Shown piece after piece: positions 1 through 6,662 of a DNA stretch of 18,291 nt (within the stretch, counting starts at the first letter, position 1; every line of letters starts with the position of its first letter). The stretch covers positions 1 to 18,291 of the forward strand of contig JBGTBQ010000364.1 of NCBI GenBank assembly GCA_041749275.1, in the 5' to 3' direction. Both the position numbers and the translations under genes were made by a program. This DNA is from JBGTBQ01 sp041749275. Lineage in GTDB: Bacteria; Acidobacteriota; Blastocatellia; Pyrinomonadales; Pyrinomonadaceae. A model generated the notes under the pieces. It saw only the letters and a program-made list of their open reading frames with translations, did no database searches and had not been told where the DNA came from.

Positions 1-489
1 GACCGCGTCGCGGCCCTGCTGCGCGAGGGCGGCGTCCGGGCGGCTCTCCTCACCAGTGGTTCGAGCAGCGTCTACGCGCTCGGCGCGCCGCCGGGCAAGG
101 CCGGCTGGCCGGTGCATGTGCATGACCCGCTCGAACGTTCACACAGGCTCTCGACTGTGTTATTAAAAGACCAATCGCTTTCGACTTCGGGCAACTACGA
201 AAAGTTCTTCCGGCTCGACGGGCGCACGTACTGCCACATCATGGACCCGCGGACGGGGCGACCCGTCGAAGGCGTCTTACAGGCAACCGTCATCGCGCCC
301 GAAGCGACCGACAGCGACGCGCTCTCAACCGCCGTTTTCGTGCTGGGGCCGTCGCGCGCCGCGCGCGTGCTCGAACAGATGCCGGGCACGGCGGCCTTCA
401 TCGTCACCGACCGGAAGGGGCCGGGCCGCATCGTGGAGATTCGCTGGCCCGGAGTTCGTGAATCGTCAATCATTAACGGTAAATCGTGA
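1..489 (+). CDS. apbE: FAD:protein FMN transferase (ApbE family), 3' part
   Basis: The frame is open from base 1, so the N-terminus lies outside the window; about 162 residues are visible. ApbE enzymes move FMN from FAD onto a Thr/Ser of flavoproteins such as Rnf/Nqr subunits, normally in the periplasm. The visible part carries family hallmarks: a Gly/Ser-rich stretch LLTSGSSSVYALG (residues ~17-29 of the fragment), then SGNYEKFF, the HIMDPRTGRPVEG block, and ATDSDALSTAVFVLG, which contains the Asp/Thr pair that binds Mg in the family. It ends with a typical C-terminal beta segment. A GTG at 112 is only an internal codon, because the fold continues upstream of it. No partner flavoprotein is visible in the window. 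The family call is secure; the substrate is unknown. Confidence 0.9.
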   Translation, partial: DRVAALLREGGVRAALLTSGSSSVYALGAPPGKAGWPVHVHDPLERSHRLSTVLLKDQSLSTSGNYEKFFRLDGRTYCHIMDPRTGRPVEGVLQATVIAPEATDSDALSTAVFVLGPSRAARVLEQMPGTAAFIVTDRKGPGRIVEIRWPGVRESSIINGKS

Positions 490-530
490 ATAGTTTTTTC
501 CATATTCTTGAGTGAAATGTATGTTGATCT

Positions 531-618
531 TTACCACGAAGACACAGAGGACACGGAGATAGCACGGAGAGTTGAATCACTCTGTGCCCCCTCTGTGTTC
601 TCTGTGTCTCGGTGGTGA
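531..618. repeat. Imperfect inverted repeat of the 'CACAGAG' family, copy 1
   Basis: The left arm (531-572) and right arm (580-618) are reverse complements over about 40 bases with a few mismatches and a loop of about 7 bases. The core is ACCACGAAGACACAGAGG on the left and its near complement, ending TCTCGGTGGTGAA, on the right. A related element lies at 13244-13377. It occupies most of the 205-base gap between apbE and the next gene. Similar accacg/cacagag palindromes are widely seen as intergenic repeats in several phyla; their function is unknown. The transcript could form a strong hairpin but has no T-tract, so it is not a classic terminator. Confidence 0.75.
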
Positions 619-694
619 AATGCAGCTTGTCCCTGACTCATGAGAAAGACTCCACTATTCAAAATGATTCACGGTTTTTGAGGAGAGACACCTA

Positions 695-1969
695 ATGAAT
701 AGAAGGAAATTTTTCCGGAACATGGCGTCGGGCGCGGTCGCGGCGACTCTCGTCGGGCGCGCGTCGAAGGATGAAGCGCGGGCGCAAGCCCGGACCGCCA
801 CGCGCGCGGTCGCCCCTTCGGACGAGATCGGCGTCGGCATCATCGGCCCCGGCAGTCGCGGGCAGGAGTTGATGCGAAACTTCCTGCGCGTTCCCGGCGT
901 GCGCGTCCGCGCGCTGTGCGACGTGTACGAGCCGCGCTTCGCGCAGGCGCGCCGGCTGACGAAAGAAGAGACGCCGGTCTATACCGACTACCGCAAGATG
1001 CTTGAGCGGAAAGACCTCGACGTGGTCATCGTCGCGACGCCGATCTATCTGCACGGCGAGCACATGGTCGCGTCGCTCGACAGCGGTCGGCACGTGTTCG
1101 GCGAGAAGTCTTTGGGGTTCACCATCGAGCACTGCAACAAGATCGTCGAAGCGGTGCGCCGCGCGGGGAAGCATTTTCAGGTCGGGCACCAGTATCGCTA
1201 CGCGCCGTGGTATCACGAAGCGATACGGCGCATCAGGGAAGGCGAGATCGGCGAGGTCAAACACATCTACGGCTACTGGCATCGCAACAACGACTGGCGC
1301 CGGCCCGTGCCCGACCCGAAGTTCGAGCGGCTCATCAACTGGCGGCTTTATAAAGATTACTCCAACGGTCTGATGGCCGAACTCGGCTCGCACCAAATAG
1401 ACATCGCCAACTGGGTCTTTGGTTCTTTGCCGGAGACGGTGACGGGCAGCGGCGGCATAGACTACTGGAAGGACGGGCGCGAGACGAACGACAACGTGCA
1501 GGCCATCTTCCGTTATCCGGGCGGGCGCACCTTCTTCTTCAGCTCGATTCTGGAAAACCACAAGGTCGGCAACCAGCAATGGTTCTACGGCAACAAGGGG
1601 AGCGTCGAGTTGACGCTGGAGGACGGCGCCTTTTACTACGAAAAGGATCGCCAGCGGACGGCCACGCCCGCGCCTTCATCGGCGGAGGTCGTCGAGCGCG
1701 GCGTCGTGACCGGCGCGACTTACAGCCCGCGTGGCGATATGCCCTATCGCGGCCCCGGCGCGCCGATCAAGACGGCGGACGGGCTGAAGGGCAACCCGAA
1801 TTATTTGCAATGCGAGTCGTTCATCGAAAATCTGCGCGCGGGCAAGCGACCCTTCGCCGACGAGAAAGTCGGTTGGGCCTCCGCCGTCAGCGTCGTCCTC
1901 GCCAACAAGGCCATCGAAGAGGGACGCCGCATCAAGTTCGACGATCACGTAAAGACGCACAGCGAATGA
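695..1969 (+). CDS. Tat-exported Gfo/Idh/MocA family oxidoreductase
   Basis: 424 residues, an NAD(P)-dependent sugar or glycoside dehydrogenase fold. A twin-arginine signal (NRRKFF at residues 2-7, then an Ala/Gly-rich stretch to about 31) predicts export already folded, probably with bound cofactor. The Rossmann dinucleotide motif GIIGPGSRG is at 48-56. The family EKP motif reads E137-K138-S139, so the catalytic Lys is kept but Pro is replaced. GHQYRYAP follows at 164-171, and the GSHQID block at 231-236 supplies the usual His233/Asp236. ATG 695 is preceded by AGGAGAG about 8 bases upstream. It is followed after a long hairpin by a TIM-barrel sugar isomerase-like gene, suggesting a shared pathway. 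The exact substrate cannot be read from the sequence. The family call is very secure. Confidence 0.93.
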   Translation: MNRRKFFRNMASGAVAATLVGRASKDEARAQARTATRAVAPSDEIGVGIIGPGSRGQELMRNFLRVPGVRVRALCDVYEPRFAQARRLTKEETPVYTDYRKMLERKDLDVVIVATPIYLHGEHMVASLDSGRHVFGEKSLGFTIEHCNKIVEAVRRAGKHFQVGHQYRYAPWYHEAIRRIREGEIGEVKHIYGYWHRNNDWRRPVPDPKFERLINWRLYKDYSNGLMAELGSHQIDIANWVFGSLPETVTGSGGIDYWKDGRETNDNVQAIFRYPGGRTFFFSSILENHKVGNQQWFYGNKGSVELTLEDGAFYYEKDRQRTATPAPSSAEVVERGVVTGATYSPRGDMPYRGPGAPIKTADGLKGNPNYLQCESFIENLRAGKRPFADEKVGWASAVSVVLANKAIEEGRRIKFDDHVKTHSE

Positions 1970-1999
1970 CGGCGACGGCTGAACGTCTTGCAAGAGTCA

Positions 2000-2082
2000 G
2001 ACAGGTCAGAACCGCCTGCGGTAGCGGGCGGGTCTCAACGCACGCATCAACCGCCCGCTACCGCAGGCGGTTCTGACCTGTC
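2000..2082. repeat. Perfect 32-bp inverted repeat, 'CCGCCTGCGG' family, copy 1
   Basis: Bases 2000-2031 and 2051-2082 are exact reverse complements (32 bp), with a 19-base loop. The core is ACCGCCTGCGGTAGCGGGCGG. A second copy with the same core lies at 9161-9232. It sits in the 133-base gap between two co-directional genes and ends 20 bases before the next ATG. Transcribed, it would form a very stable hairpin that could stabilise the upstream message, reduce read-through, or mask the downstream ribosome site. No T-tract follows, so it is not a standard intrinsic terminator. Confidence 0.9.
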
Positions 2083-2102
2083 CCACTTAACTGAGGTGTC
2101 CT

Positions 2103-3080
2103 ATGTCGAATCGAGTTTCTCGTCGTCAGTTCATCGCCGGACTTGGCGCGTTGACCGCCGCGTCGGCGCTGCCGTCGGGCGCGCTCGCTGAACCACTCTA
2201 CGGGCCGATTGACCTGTCCTATTTCGCCGGGCCGATTACACCCGCGCCCGCCGATATACGCTTCGGCTACGCCGCGATTACGTGGGGAGGAGACGACCTT
2301 CAAGCGATAAAGGACGTATCGGAAGTCGGATTTCGCGGGATACAGCTCCGCTCCAACATCGTGCCGGAGTACGGCGAGCGACCGAAGGAGTTGCGCGCGC
2401 TGCTCGACCAGCACCGCCTCGAACTGGTCGCGCTCTCAAGCGGCGGCGTCCGCATCGCGCCCGGCACAGAGGCGGACGAGATCGCCAAGCACACGCGCCA
2501 CGCTACGTTCGTGCGCGATGTCGGCGGGCGCTACTTGCAGGTCACGGACTCGGCCCTGCCGAAAGACAGGAAGCCTGCGCCGGACGACTACAAGCAACTC
2601 GGTCGCGTGCTGACCGAAATCGGCAAGCGCACGACCGACCTCGGCATCCCGCTCGGCTATCACAATCACATGAACAGCCTCGGCGAAGCGCCCGAAGAGG
2701 TTGACCGCATCATGGACGCGGCGGACTCGCGCTACGTCAAGCTCGAACTCGACATCGCCCATTACCAACAGGGCGGCGGCGACCCCTCGAAGGCGATCAC
2801 GAAATACGGCAGCCGCCTGCTCTTCCTCCACATCAAGGACGTGGAAAATATAACGCCCGCCGCGACGGGCGCCGCCTCAACCGCGAACGCCTACCGCTTC
2901 GTCGAGCTGGGCCGGGGCCGGGTGGACATGCCCGCCGTCTTCAAGGCGCTCAAACGGGTTAAGTTCCGCGGCTGGGCCGTCGTCGAACTCGATAGCGTGC
3001 CGGACAAGGCGCGCACGCCCAAAGAGTCGGCCACGATCAGCAAGAAGTACATCGAAGAGAAGCTGGGAATGAAAATCTGA
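2103..3080 (+). CDS. Tat-exported sugar phosphate isomerase/epimerase-like TIM barrel
   Basis: 325 residues of the xylose-isomerase-like (AP_endonuc_2) superfamily, whose members are metal-dependent sugar isomerases, epimerases or lyases. An SRRQFIAG twin-arginine motif (residues 6-13) and ALA at 27-29 form a Tat signal, which is unusual for this mostly cytoplasmic fold and points to periplasmic chemistry. Likely metal ligands are visible in order: the GYHNH strand (185-189), ELDIAH (215-220, Asp217), FLHIKDV (241-247, His243) and VVELD (293-297, Glu296). ATG 2103 follows GAGGTG at 2092-2097. It lies downstream of the Tat-exported oxidoreductase at 695, the same kind of pairing seen in keto-glycoside catabolism. 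The fold is secure; the reaction is inferred. Confidence 0.9.
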   Translation: MSNRVSRRQFIAGLGALTAASALPSGALAEPLYGPIDLSYFAGPITPAPADIRFGYAAITWGGDDLQAIKDVSEVGFRGIQLRSNIVPEYGERPKELRALLDQHRLELVALSSGGVRIAPGTEADEIAKHTRHATFVRDVGGRYLQVTDSALPKDRKPAPDDYKQLGRVLTEIGKRTTDLGIPLGYHNHMNSLGEAPEEVDRIMDAADSRYVKLELDIAHYQQGGGDPSKAITKYGSRLLFLHIKDVENITPAATGAASTANAYRFVELGRGRVDMPAVFKALKRVKFRGWAVVELDSVPDKARTPKESATISKKYIEEKLGMKI

Positions 3081-3085
3081 AGGCA

Positions 3086-3385
3086 GTGGTTAGCAGAGGG
3101 AATCAGCTTGACACCAGTTTTACCCGGAAAGTGAATGAAGCGAATCTTCAGAAGCACGGCGTTTCATTCGACGAAGCAGCGACCGTCTTTTTCGACCCGC
3201 TTTCGATAACCATTCCCGACCCGCTGCATTCGGGCGAGGAAAGTCGTTTCGTCATCACCGGCTTGTCTCAGCGGCAAAATCATCTGGTGGTTGTTCATAT
3301 AGAACGAGGCGAGAAAATCAGAATTGTCAGCGCGCGTCCGGCGACGCCGAGTGAAAGGAAGAAGTATGAATCAGGAATCGAGTAA
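3086..3385 (+). CDS. brnT: BrnT family type II toxin
   Basis: 99 residues from a GTG start; a shorter start at GTG 3131 is possible. BrnT proteins are RelE-like-fold ribonuclease toxins that inhibit translation. Family features are KHGVSFDEAATVFFDP (residues 23-38), IPDPLHSGEESRF (43-55) and the basic IRIVSARPATPSERKKYE block (78-95), which holds conserved Arg and Tyr positions. The usual N-terminal FxWD motif is not intact: the sequence reads SFTRKVNEANL, as if two residues were missing. That could weaken the toxin or mean the start is misjudged. It begins 5 bases after the TIM-barrel gene and overlaps its probable antitoxin by 20 bases. Base composition is less GC-rich than the flanks, consistent with transfer. 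Confidence 0.85.
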   Translation: MVSRGNQLDTSFTRKVNEANLQKHGVSFDEAATVFFDPLSITIPDPLHSGEESRFVITGLSQRQNHLVVVHIERGEKIRIVSARPATPSERKKYESGIE

Positions 3386-3590
3386 CGAACGCGACCCGGA
3401 AATGTTGGACGAATATGATTTCAGCGGTGGCGTGCGTGGGAAGTATGCCGCCCGCTTCGCGCAGGGCAGCAGCGTCGTCGTGCTTGACCCGGATGTGGCA
3501 CAAGTGTTCGCGGATTCAGAGTCTGTGAATCGTGCATTGCGTGCGTTAGTAGAAATCATTCAGCATCAGTCACAGAAGGCGCATCCATAA
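3366..3590 (+). CDS. Small antitoxin-like partner of BrnT
   Basis: 74 residues. ATG 3366 is chosen because AAAGGA at 3354-3359 lies 6 bases upstream; an in-frame GTG at 3324 would overlap brnT much further. The protein has the layout DEYDFSGGVRGKYAARF (residues 15-31) followed by VVVLDPDVAQVFADSE and VNRALRALVEI. This resembles a widespread small-protein family often found as second gene to toxins. It is not a clear classical BrnA, since a typical ribbon-helix-helix is not obvious, though VVVLDPDVA and the two following helices could form a compact DNA-binding unit. The 20-base overlap with brnT implies translational coupling. The antitoxin role is inferred from position. Confidence 0.75.
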   Translation: MNQESSNERDPEMLDEYDFSGGVRGKYAARFAQGSSVVVLDPDVAQVFADSESVNRALRALVEIIQHQSQKAHP

Positions 3591-3618
3591 ATCCTTTTCC
3601 CATTGAAAGGACAACTTT

Positions 3619-4185
3619 ATGTCATCGCTTCCGAACTATTACATCAGCCCTGAAGAATATCTCGCTCTTGAGCGCCGGGCTGAATACAAAAGCGAATATG
3701 TCGACGGCGTAATGTATGCGATGGCCGGCGGTAGCGAACGTCACAATCTGATTGCCGGGAATCTGATTGCGGAGTTAAACGTTCACCTTAGAAATGCTCC
3801 TTGTAAAGTGTACCCCAGTGATTTGAAAGTGCGTGTGCCTAGTTCCAAAAGATTCTTTTACCCCGATGTGTCTGTCGTGTGCGGTGAAGTTCAATTTGCC
3901 GATGATGAGAGGGATGTCGTGCTTAATCCGAGCCTCGTCGTGGAAGTGCTGTCTGACAGTACAGCGGCATTTGATCGGGGGAAGAAATTTCAGTCTTATC
4001 AGCAAATCGAGTCGTTACAGGAATGCCTGTTGGTATCGCAAGATGAGTACATCGTAGAGCATTATCTCAGACAAGCAAATGGTCATTGGCTCTATACGAA
4101 GGTGAGCGGCCTTGAGGCAATGATTGGGCTGCCGACCTTAAAACTTCAATTAGCCTTGAGCGATATTTACAGCAAGGCAATATAA
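3619..4185 (+). CDS. Uma2 family (DUF820) PD-(D/E)XK nuclease-fold protein
   Basis: 188 residues, the normal family length. Uma2 proteins have a restriction-endonuclease-like fold and occur in many copies in cyanobacteria, Chloroflexi and related genomes; their biological role is unsettled. Visible features are the N-terminal YISPEEYLALERRAEYKSEY (residues 8-27), the DGVMYAMAGGSERHN turn (29-43), FYPDVSVVCG (74-83, with the catalytic-type Asp) and PSLVVEVLSDST (103-114, with the Glu of the ExK-like core), then RGKKFQSYQQIESLQE. ATG 3619 follows AAAGGA at 3605-3610. With the BrnT pair it forms a lower-GC accessory block inside the sugar locus. The family call is secure; the function is not. 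Confidence 0.9.
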   Translation: MSSLPNYYISPEEYLALERRAEYKSEYVDGVMYAMAGGSERHNLIAGNLIAELNVHLRNAPCKVYPSDLKVRVPSSKRFFYPDVSVVCGEVQFADDERDVVLNPSLVVEVLSDSTAAFDRGKKFQSYQQIESLQECLLVSQDEYIVEHYLRQANGHWLYTKVSGLEAMIGLPTLKLQLALSDIYSKAI

Positions 4186-4191
4186 CAATCT

Positions 4192-4213
4192 GGCCGCGAA
4201 TAGCGCGGCCTTC
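4192..4213 (+). terminator. Weak hairpin downstream of the Uma2 gene
   Basis: GGCCGCG (4192-4198) and CGCGGCC (4204-4210) form a perfect 7-bp stem with a 5-base loop, beginning 6 bases after the Uma2 stop. Only TT follows, so a T-tract is lacking and terminator activity is uncertain. Confidence 0.4.
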
Positions 4214-4333
4214 ATCCGCAAGACTCAAGTGCTTGATGCGTTGTGCGCGCGGCGGCTCAAATTCATCATTAGGCGCTGCCCGACTCTTGCGACAATGCCG
4301 TTTGTTGTTACTTACCCCTGACGACCAAACATA

Positions 4334-5203
4334 ATGGCGACCTTCAAACTATCGGTCTTCAACGACGAGATTACGAGCGACTTCGGGCGCGCGGTCGAGG
4401 TCGCGTCCAAAGAGTTCGGCCTCGGTTACATCGAGTTGCGTGTGTTGTGGGGCAAGAACATCCTGACGCTCGACGCGAAGGAGATCGCCGAGGCGCGGCG
4501 GCTGCTTGAGCGCGCGCGGCTGCGCGTCACGTCCATCGCCGGGCCGCTCTTCAAAGTGGACTGGCCCGGCGCGCCCGTCTCGAAGTTCAGCCAGCGCGAC
4601 AAGTTCGGCGCCGACTTCACCTTCGAGCAGCAGCCGGAAGTTTTGGAGCGTGGGCTTGAACTAGCGCGGGCCTTCAACACCGACCGTCTGCGCTGTTTCG
4701 ACTTCTGGCGGCTCGAAGACCCGCAGCCGCACCGCGCGGCGATGGACGAAGAGCTTCGCAAAGCCGCCGAGAAGGCCGGTAAGCGCGGCGTCACGCTGGT
4801 CATGGAGAACGAATTCGCCTGCAACACGGCGACGGCCAAAGAGGCGGCGCGCACGCTCGACGCCGTGCGCGCGCCGAGCTTCAAACTGAACTGGGACCCC
4901 GGCAACGCGGCCTTCCGCGGCGAGACGCCTTACCCGGACGGCTACCAACTTCTCCCTAAAGCGCGAATCGGCCACGTGCATTGCAAAGATGTTGAGCGCA
5001 AACCCGACGGGACGCTCGCATGGATGGCGATGGGGCGCGGCATGATTGATTTCGTCGGGCAGTTTCGCGCGCTCAAACGCGACGGCTATCGCGGCGCGGT
5101 CGTGCTCGAAACGCACTGGCGCGGCGCGGGCACGCCCGAAGAATCAACACGGCAGAGCATGGCCGGTTTGAAAGAACAACTCCGCAAGGCGGGCGCCCTG
5201 TGA
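4334..5203 (+). CDS. Sugar phosphate isomerase/epimerase-like TIM barrel (cytoplasmic)
   Basis: 289 residues, AP_endonuc_2 / xylose-isomerase-like TIM barrel without a signal peptide. The four metal-site segments expected for the fold are present: TLVMENEF (154-161, Glu158), FKLNWDPGN (183-191, Asp188), GHVHCKDVE (213-221, His214/His216) and AVVLETHW (255-262, Glu259). The family includes isomerases, epimerases and, in C-glycoside and 3-keto-sugar degradation, lyase subunits. ATG 4334 has no clear Shine-Dalgarno; the upstream bases are ACCAAACATA, so initiation may be weak or leaderless-like. It is followed 101 bases later by the second Gfo/Idh/MocA gene. It differs from the exported paralogue at 2103, so the two probably act in different compartments. 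The reaction is not determinable here. Confidence 0.88.
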   Translation: MATFKLSVFNDEITSDFGRAVEVASKEFGLGYIELRVLWGKNILTLDAKEIAEARRLLERARLRVTSIAGPLFKVDWPGAPVSKFSQRDKFGADFTFEQQPEVLERGLELARAFNTDRLRCFDFWRLEDPQPHRAAMDEELRKAAEKAGKRGVTLVMENEFACNTATAKEAARTLDAVRAPSFKLNWDPGNAAFRGETPYPDGYQLLPKARIGHVHCKDVERKPDGTLAWMAMGRGMIDFVGQFRALKRDGYRGAVVLETHWRGAGTPEESTRQSMAGLKEQLRKAGAL

Positions 5204-5290
5204 TTTGAATTTGAGAGCTGTATTATCCTGCCGCTACGTGGCGACTTGATTACGGTTCTCGATTCGAGTCGGTCGGTTGGTGAGAATGCT

Positions 5291-5297
5291 AAAGGAG
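5291..5297 (+). promoter_or_regulatory. Shine-Dalgarno that decides the start of the second Gfo gene
   Basis: AAAGGAG lies only 1 base before ATG 5299 but 7 bases before ATG 5305, so 5305 is the likelier start. Confidence 0.75.
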
Positions 5298-5304
5298 CAT
5301 GGAC

Positions 5305-6660
5305 ATGACGAAAGATAACTCGCGTCGCAGTTTCATCAAGAGCGCGACCATCGGCGCCGCCGGCGTCGCGCTCAGTTCGCGGGCTTCGAGCTACGCGAGA
5401 ATCCTCGGCTCGAACGGGCGCGTGCGCGTCGGCGTGGTGGGCTTCTCCGACCGCGCAAGACAGGCGCTGATCCCGGCCTTCATGGCCCACGCCAAAGAGT
5501 TGAACTTCGACTTTGTGGCCGTCTCCGACATCTGGAGCCGCCGCCGCGACGAGGCCGCCGACTTTCTCGGCAAGCAGAGCGGCCAGACCATCGAGAAGGC
5601 GCGCAACAACGAAGAGCTGTACGGGCGCAAGGACGTGGACGCCGTCATCATCTCGACGGCTGACTTCCAGCACGCGCTCCACGGCGTCGAGGCCGTGCGC
5701 GCCGGGCGCGACGCCTACATCGAAAAACCGCTCGCCAACACGATGGAGGACGCGCGCGCGATTCTCAAAGCGGTTGAGGAGACGAAGAAGATTGTCCAGA
5801 TCGGCACGCAGCGGCGCAGCGGAGCGAATTACATCAACGCTGACGACTTTATCAAGTCCGGCAAGTTCGGCGACATCGTGATGGTCGAGATGAGCTGGAA
5901 CGTCAACCAGCCGGGCCGCTGGCGTCGCCCGAAGCTGGTCGCCGAGATTCGCAAAGAAGAGACGGACTGGGATCGTTACCTCCTGAACCGGCGCGAGGAC
6001 GGCAAAAAACCCGAATGGGACCCGCGCAAGTATCTCGAATATAGATTGTTCTGGCCGTACTCTTCGGGCATCCCCGATCAGTGGATGGTTCACCAGATTG
6101 ACACCGTGCACTGGTTCACCAATCTGCCGCGCCCGCGCAGCGTCACCGCGAACGGCGGCATCTACCAGTGGCACGACGGGCGCAGAAACTTCGACACAAT
6201 GACGGCGGTCTTCGACTACGGCCCGCTGAACGATATGTCGAAGGGCTTTCAGGTCGTCTACTCTTCGCGCATGAGCAACTCGGCGGGCGGGACCAAAGAG
6301 CTGTACTACTCGAACGCCGGCTCGCTCAACCTCGACACCAACAAGATCAGCCCCGAAGGCGGTCTGCGCCAGAGAGAGGCCGCCGAGATGAACATGCAGC
6401 CCAACCTGCTGACCGAAGGCTCGCTGGTGGATGAGACAAAGGCGGCGCGCGTCGAGACGGCGGCGAACACCGGCGCGGACGACACCACCTCGGCCCACGT
6501 GCGGAACTGGATGGAGTGCGTGCGTTCGCGCAAAGCTCCTAATGCGGACGTGCGCGCCGGCTACAACCATTCCGTCGCGCTCTGCATGACCATCGCCGCG
6601 TTGCACACGGGCAAGCGCGTCACCTTCGACGACGCCAAACAGGAAGTAGTGGTGAAGTAG
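5305..6660 (+). CDS. Tat-exported Gfo/Idh/MocA family oxidoreductase (second copy)
   Basis: 451 residues from ATG 5305, favoured over ATG 5299 by Shine-Dalgarno spacing. SRRSFIKSA (residues 6-14) is a twin-arginine signal. The Rossmann motif VGVVGFSDRAR is near 42-52, the intact catalytic EKP is at 140-142, IVQIGTQRR follows near 163-171, and the HQID block is at about 263-266 before VHWF. Known exported relatives, such as glucose-fructose oxidoreductase of Zymomonas, carry tightly bound NADP, and related bacterial enzymes oxidise sugars or glycosides at C3. The DUF6807 gene starts 2 bases after its stop, a tight operon. It shares little apparent identity with the oxidoreductase at 695, so the two probably have different substrates. 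The family is secure; the substrate is inferred only as sugar-like. Confidence 0.93.
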   Translation: MTKDNSRRSFIKSATIGAAGVALSSRASSYARILGSNGRVRVGVVGFSDRARQALIPAFMAHAKELNFDFVAVSDIWSRRRDEAADFLGKQSGQTIEKARNNEELYGRKDVDAVIISTADFQHALHGVEAVRAGRDAYIEKPLANTMEDARAILKAVEETKKIVQIGTQRRSGANYINADDFIKSGKFGDIVMVEMSWNVNQPGRWRRPKLVAEIRKEETDWDRYLLNRREDGKKPEWDPRKYLEYRLFWPYSSGIPDQWMVHQIDTVHWFTNLPRPRSVTANGGIYQWHDGRRNFDTMTAVFDYGPLNDMSKGFQVVYSSRMSNSAGGTKELYYSNAGSLNLDTNKISPEGGLRQREAAEMNMQPNLLTEGSLVDETKAARVETAANTGADDTTSAHVRNWMECVRSRKAPNADVRAGYNHSVALCMTIAALHTGKRVTFDDAKQEVVVK

Positions 6661-6662
6661 AG

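Noticed and set aside
4183..4286. Possible integron attC-like site after the Uma2 gene (TAACAATC ... ATTAGGC)
   Set aside because: The core sites each deviate from the consensus and the inner arms do not pair, so it is probably chance.
5086..6606. A 506-residue open frame on the minus strand
   Set aside because: It lies fully opposite the Gfo/Idh/MocA gene, has no recognisable domain and is a by-product of high GC content.
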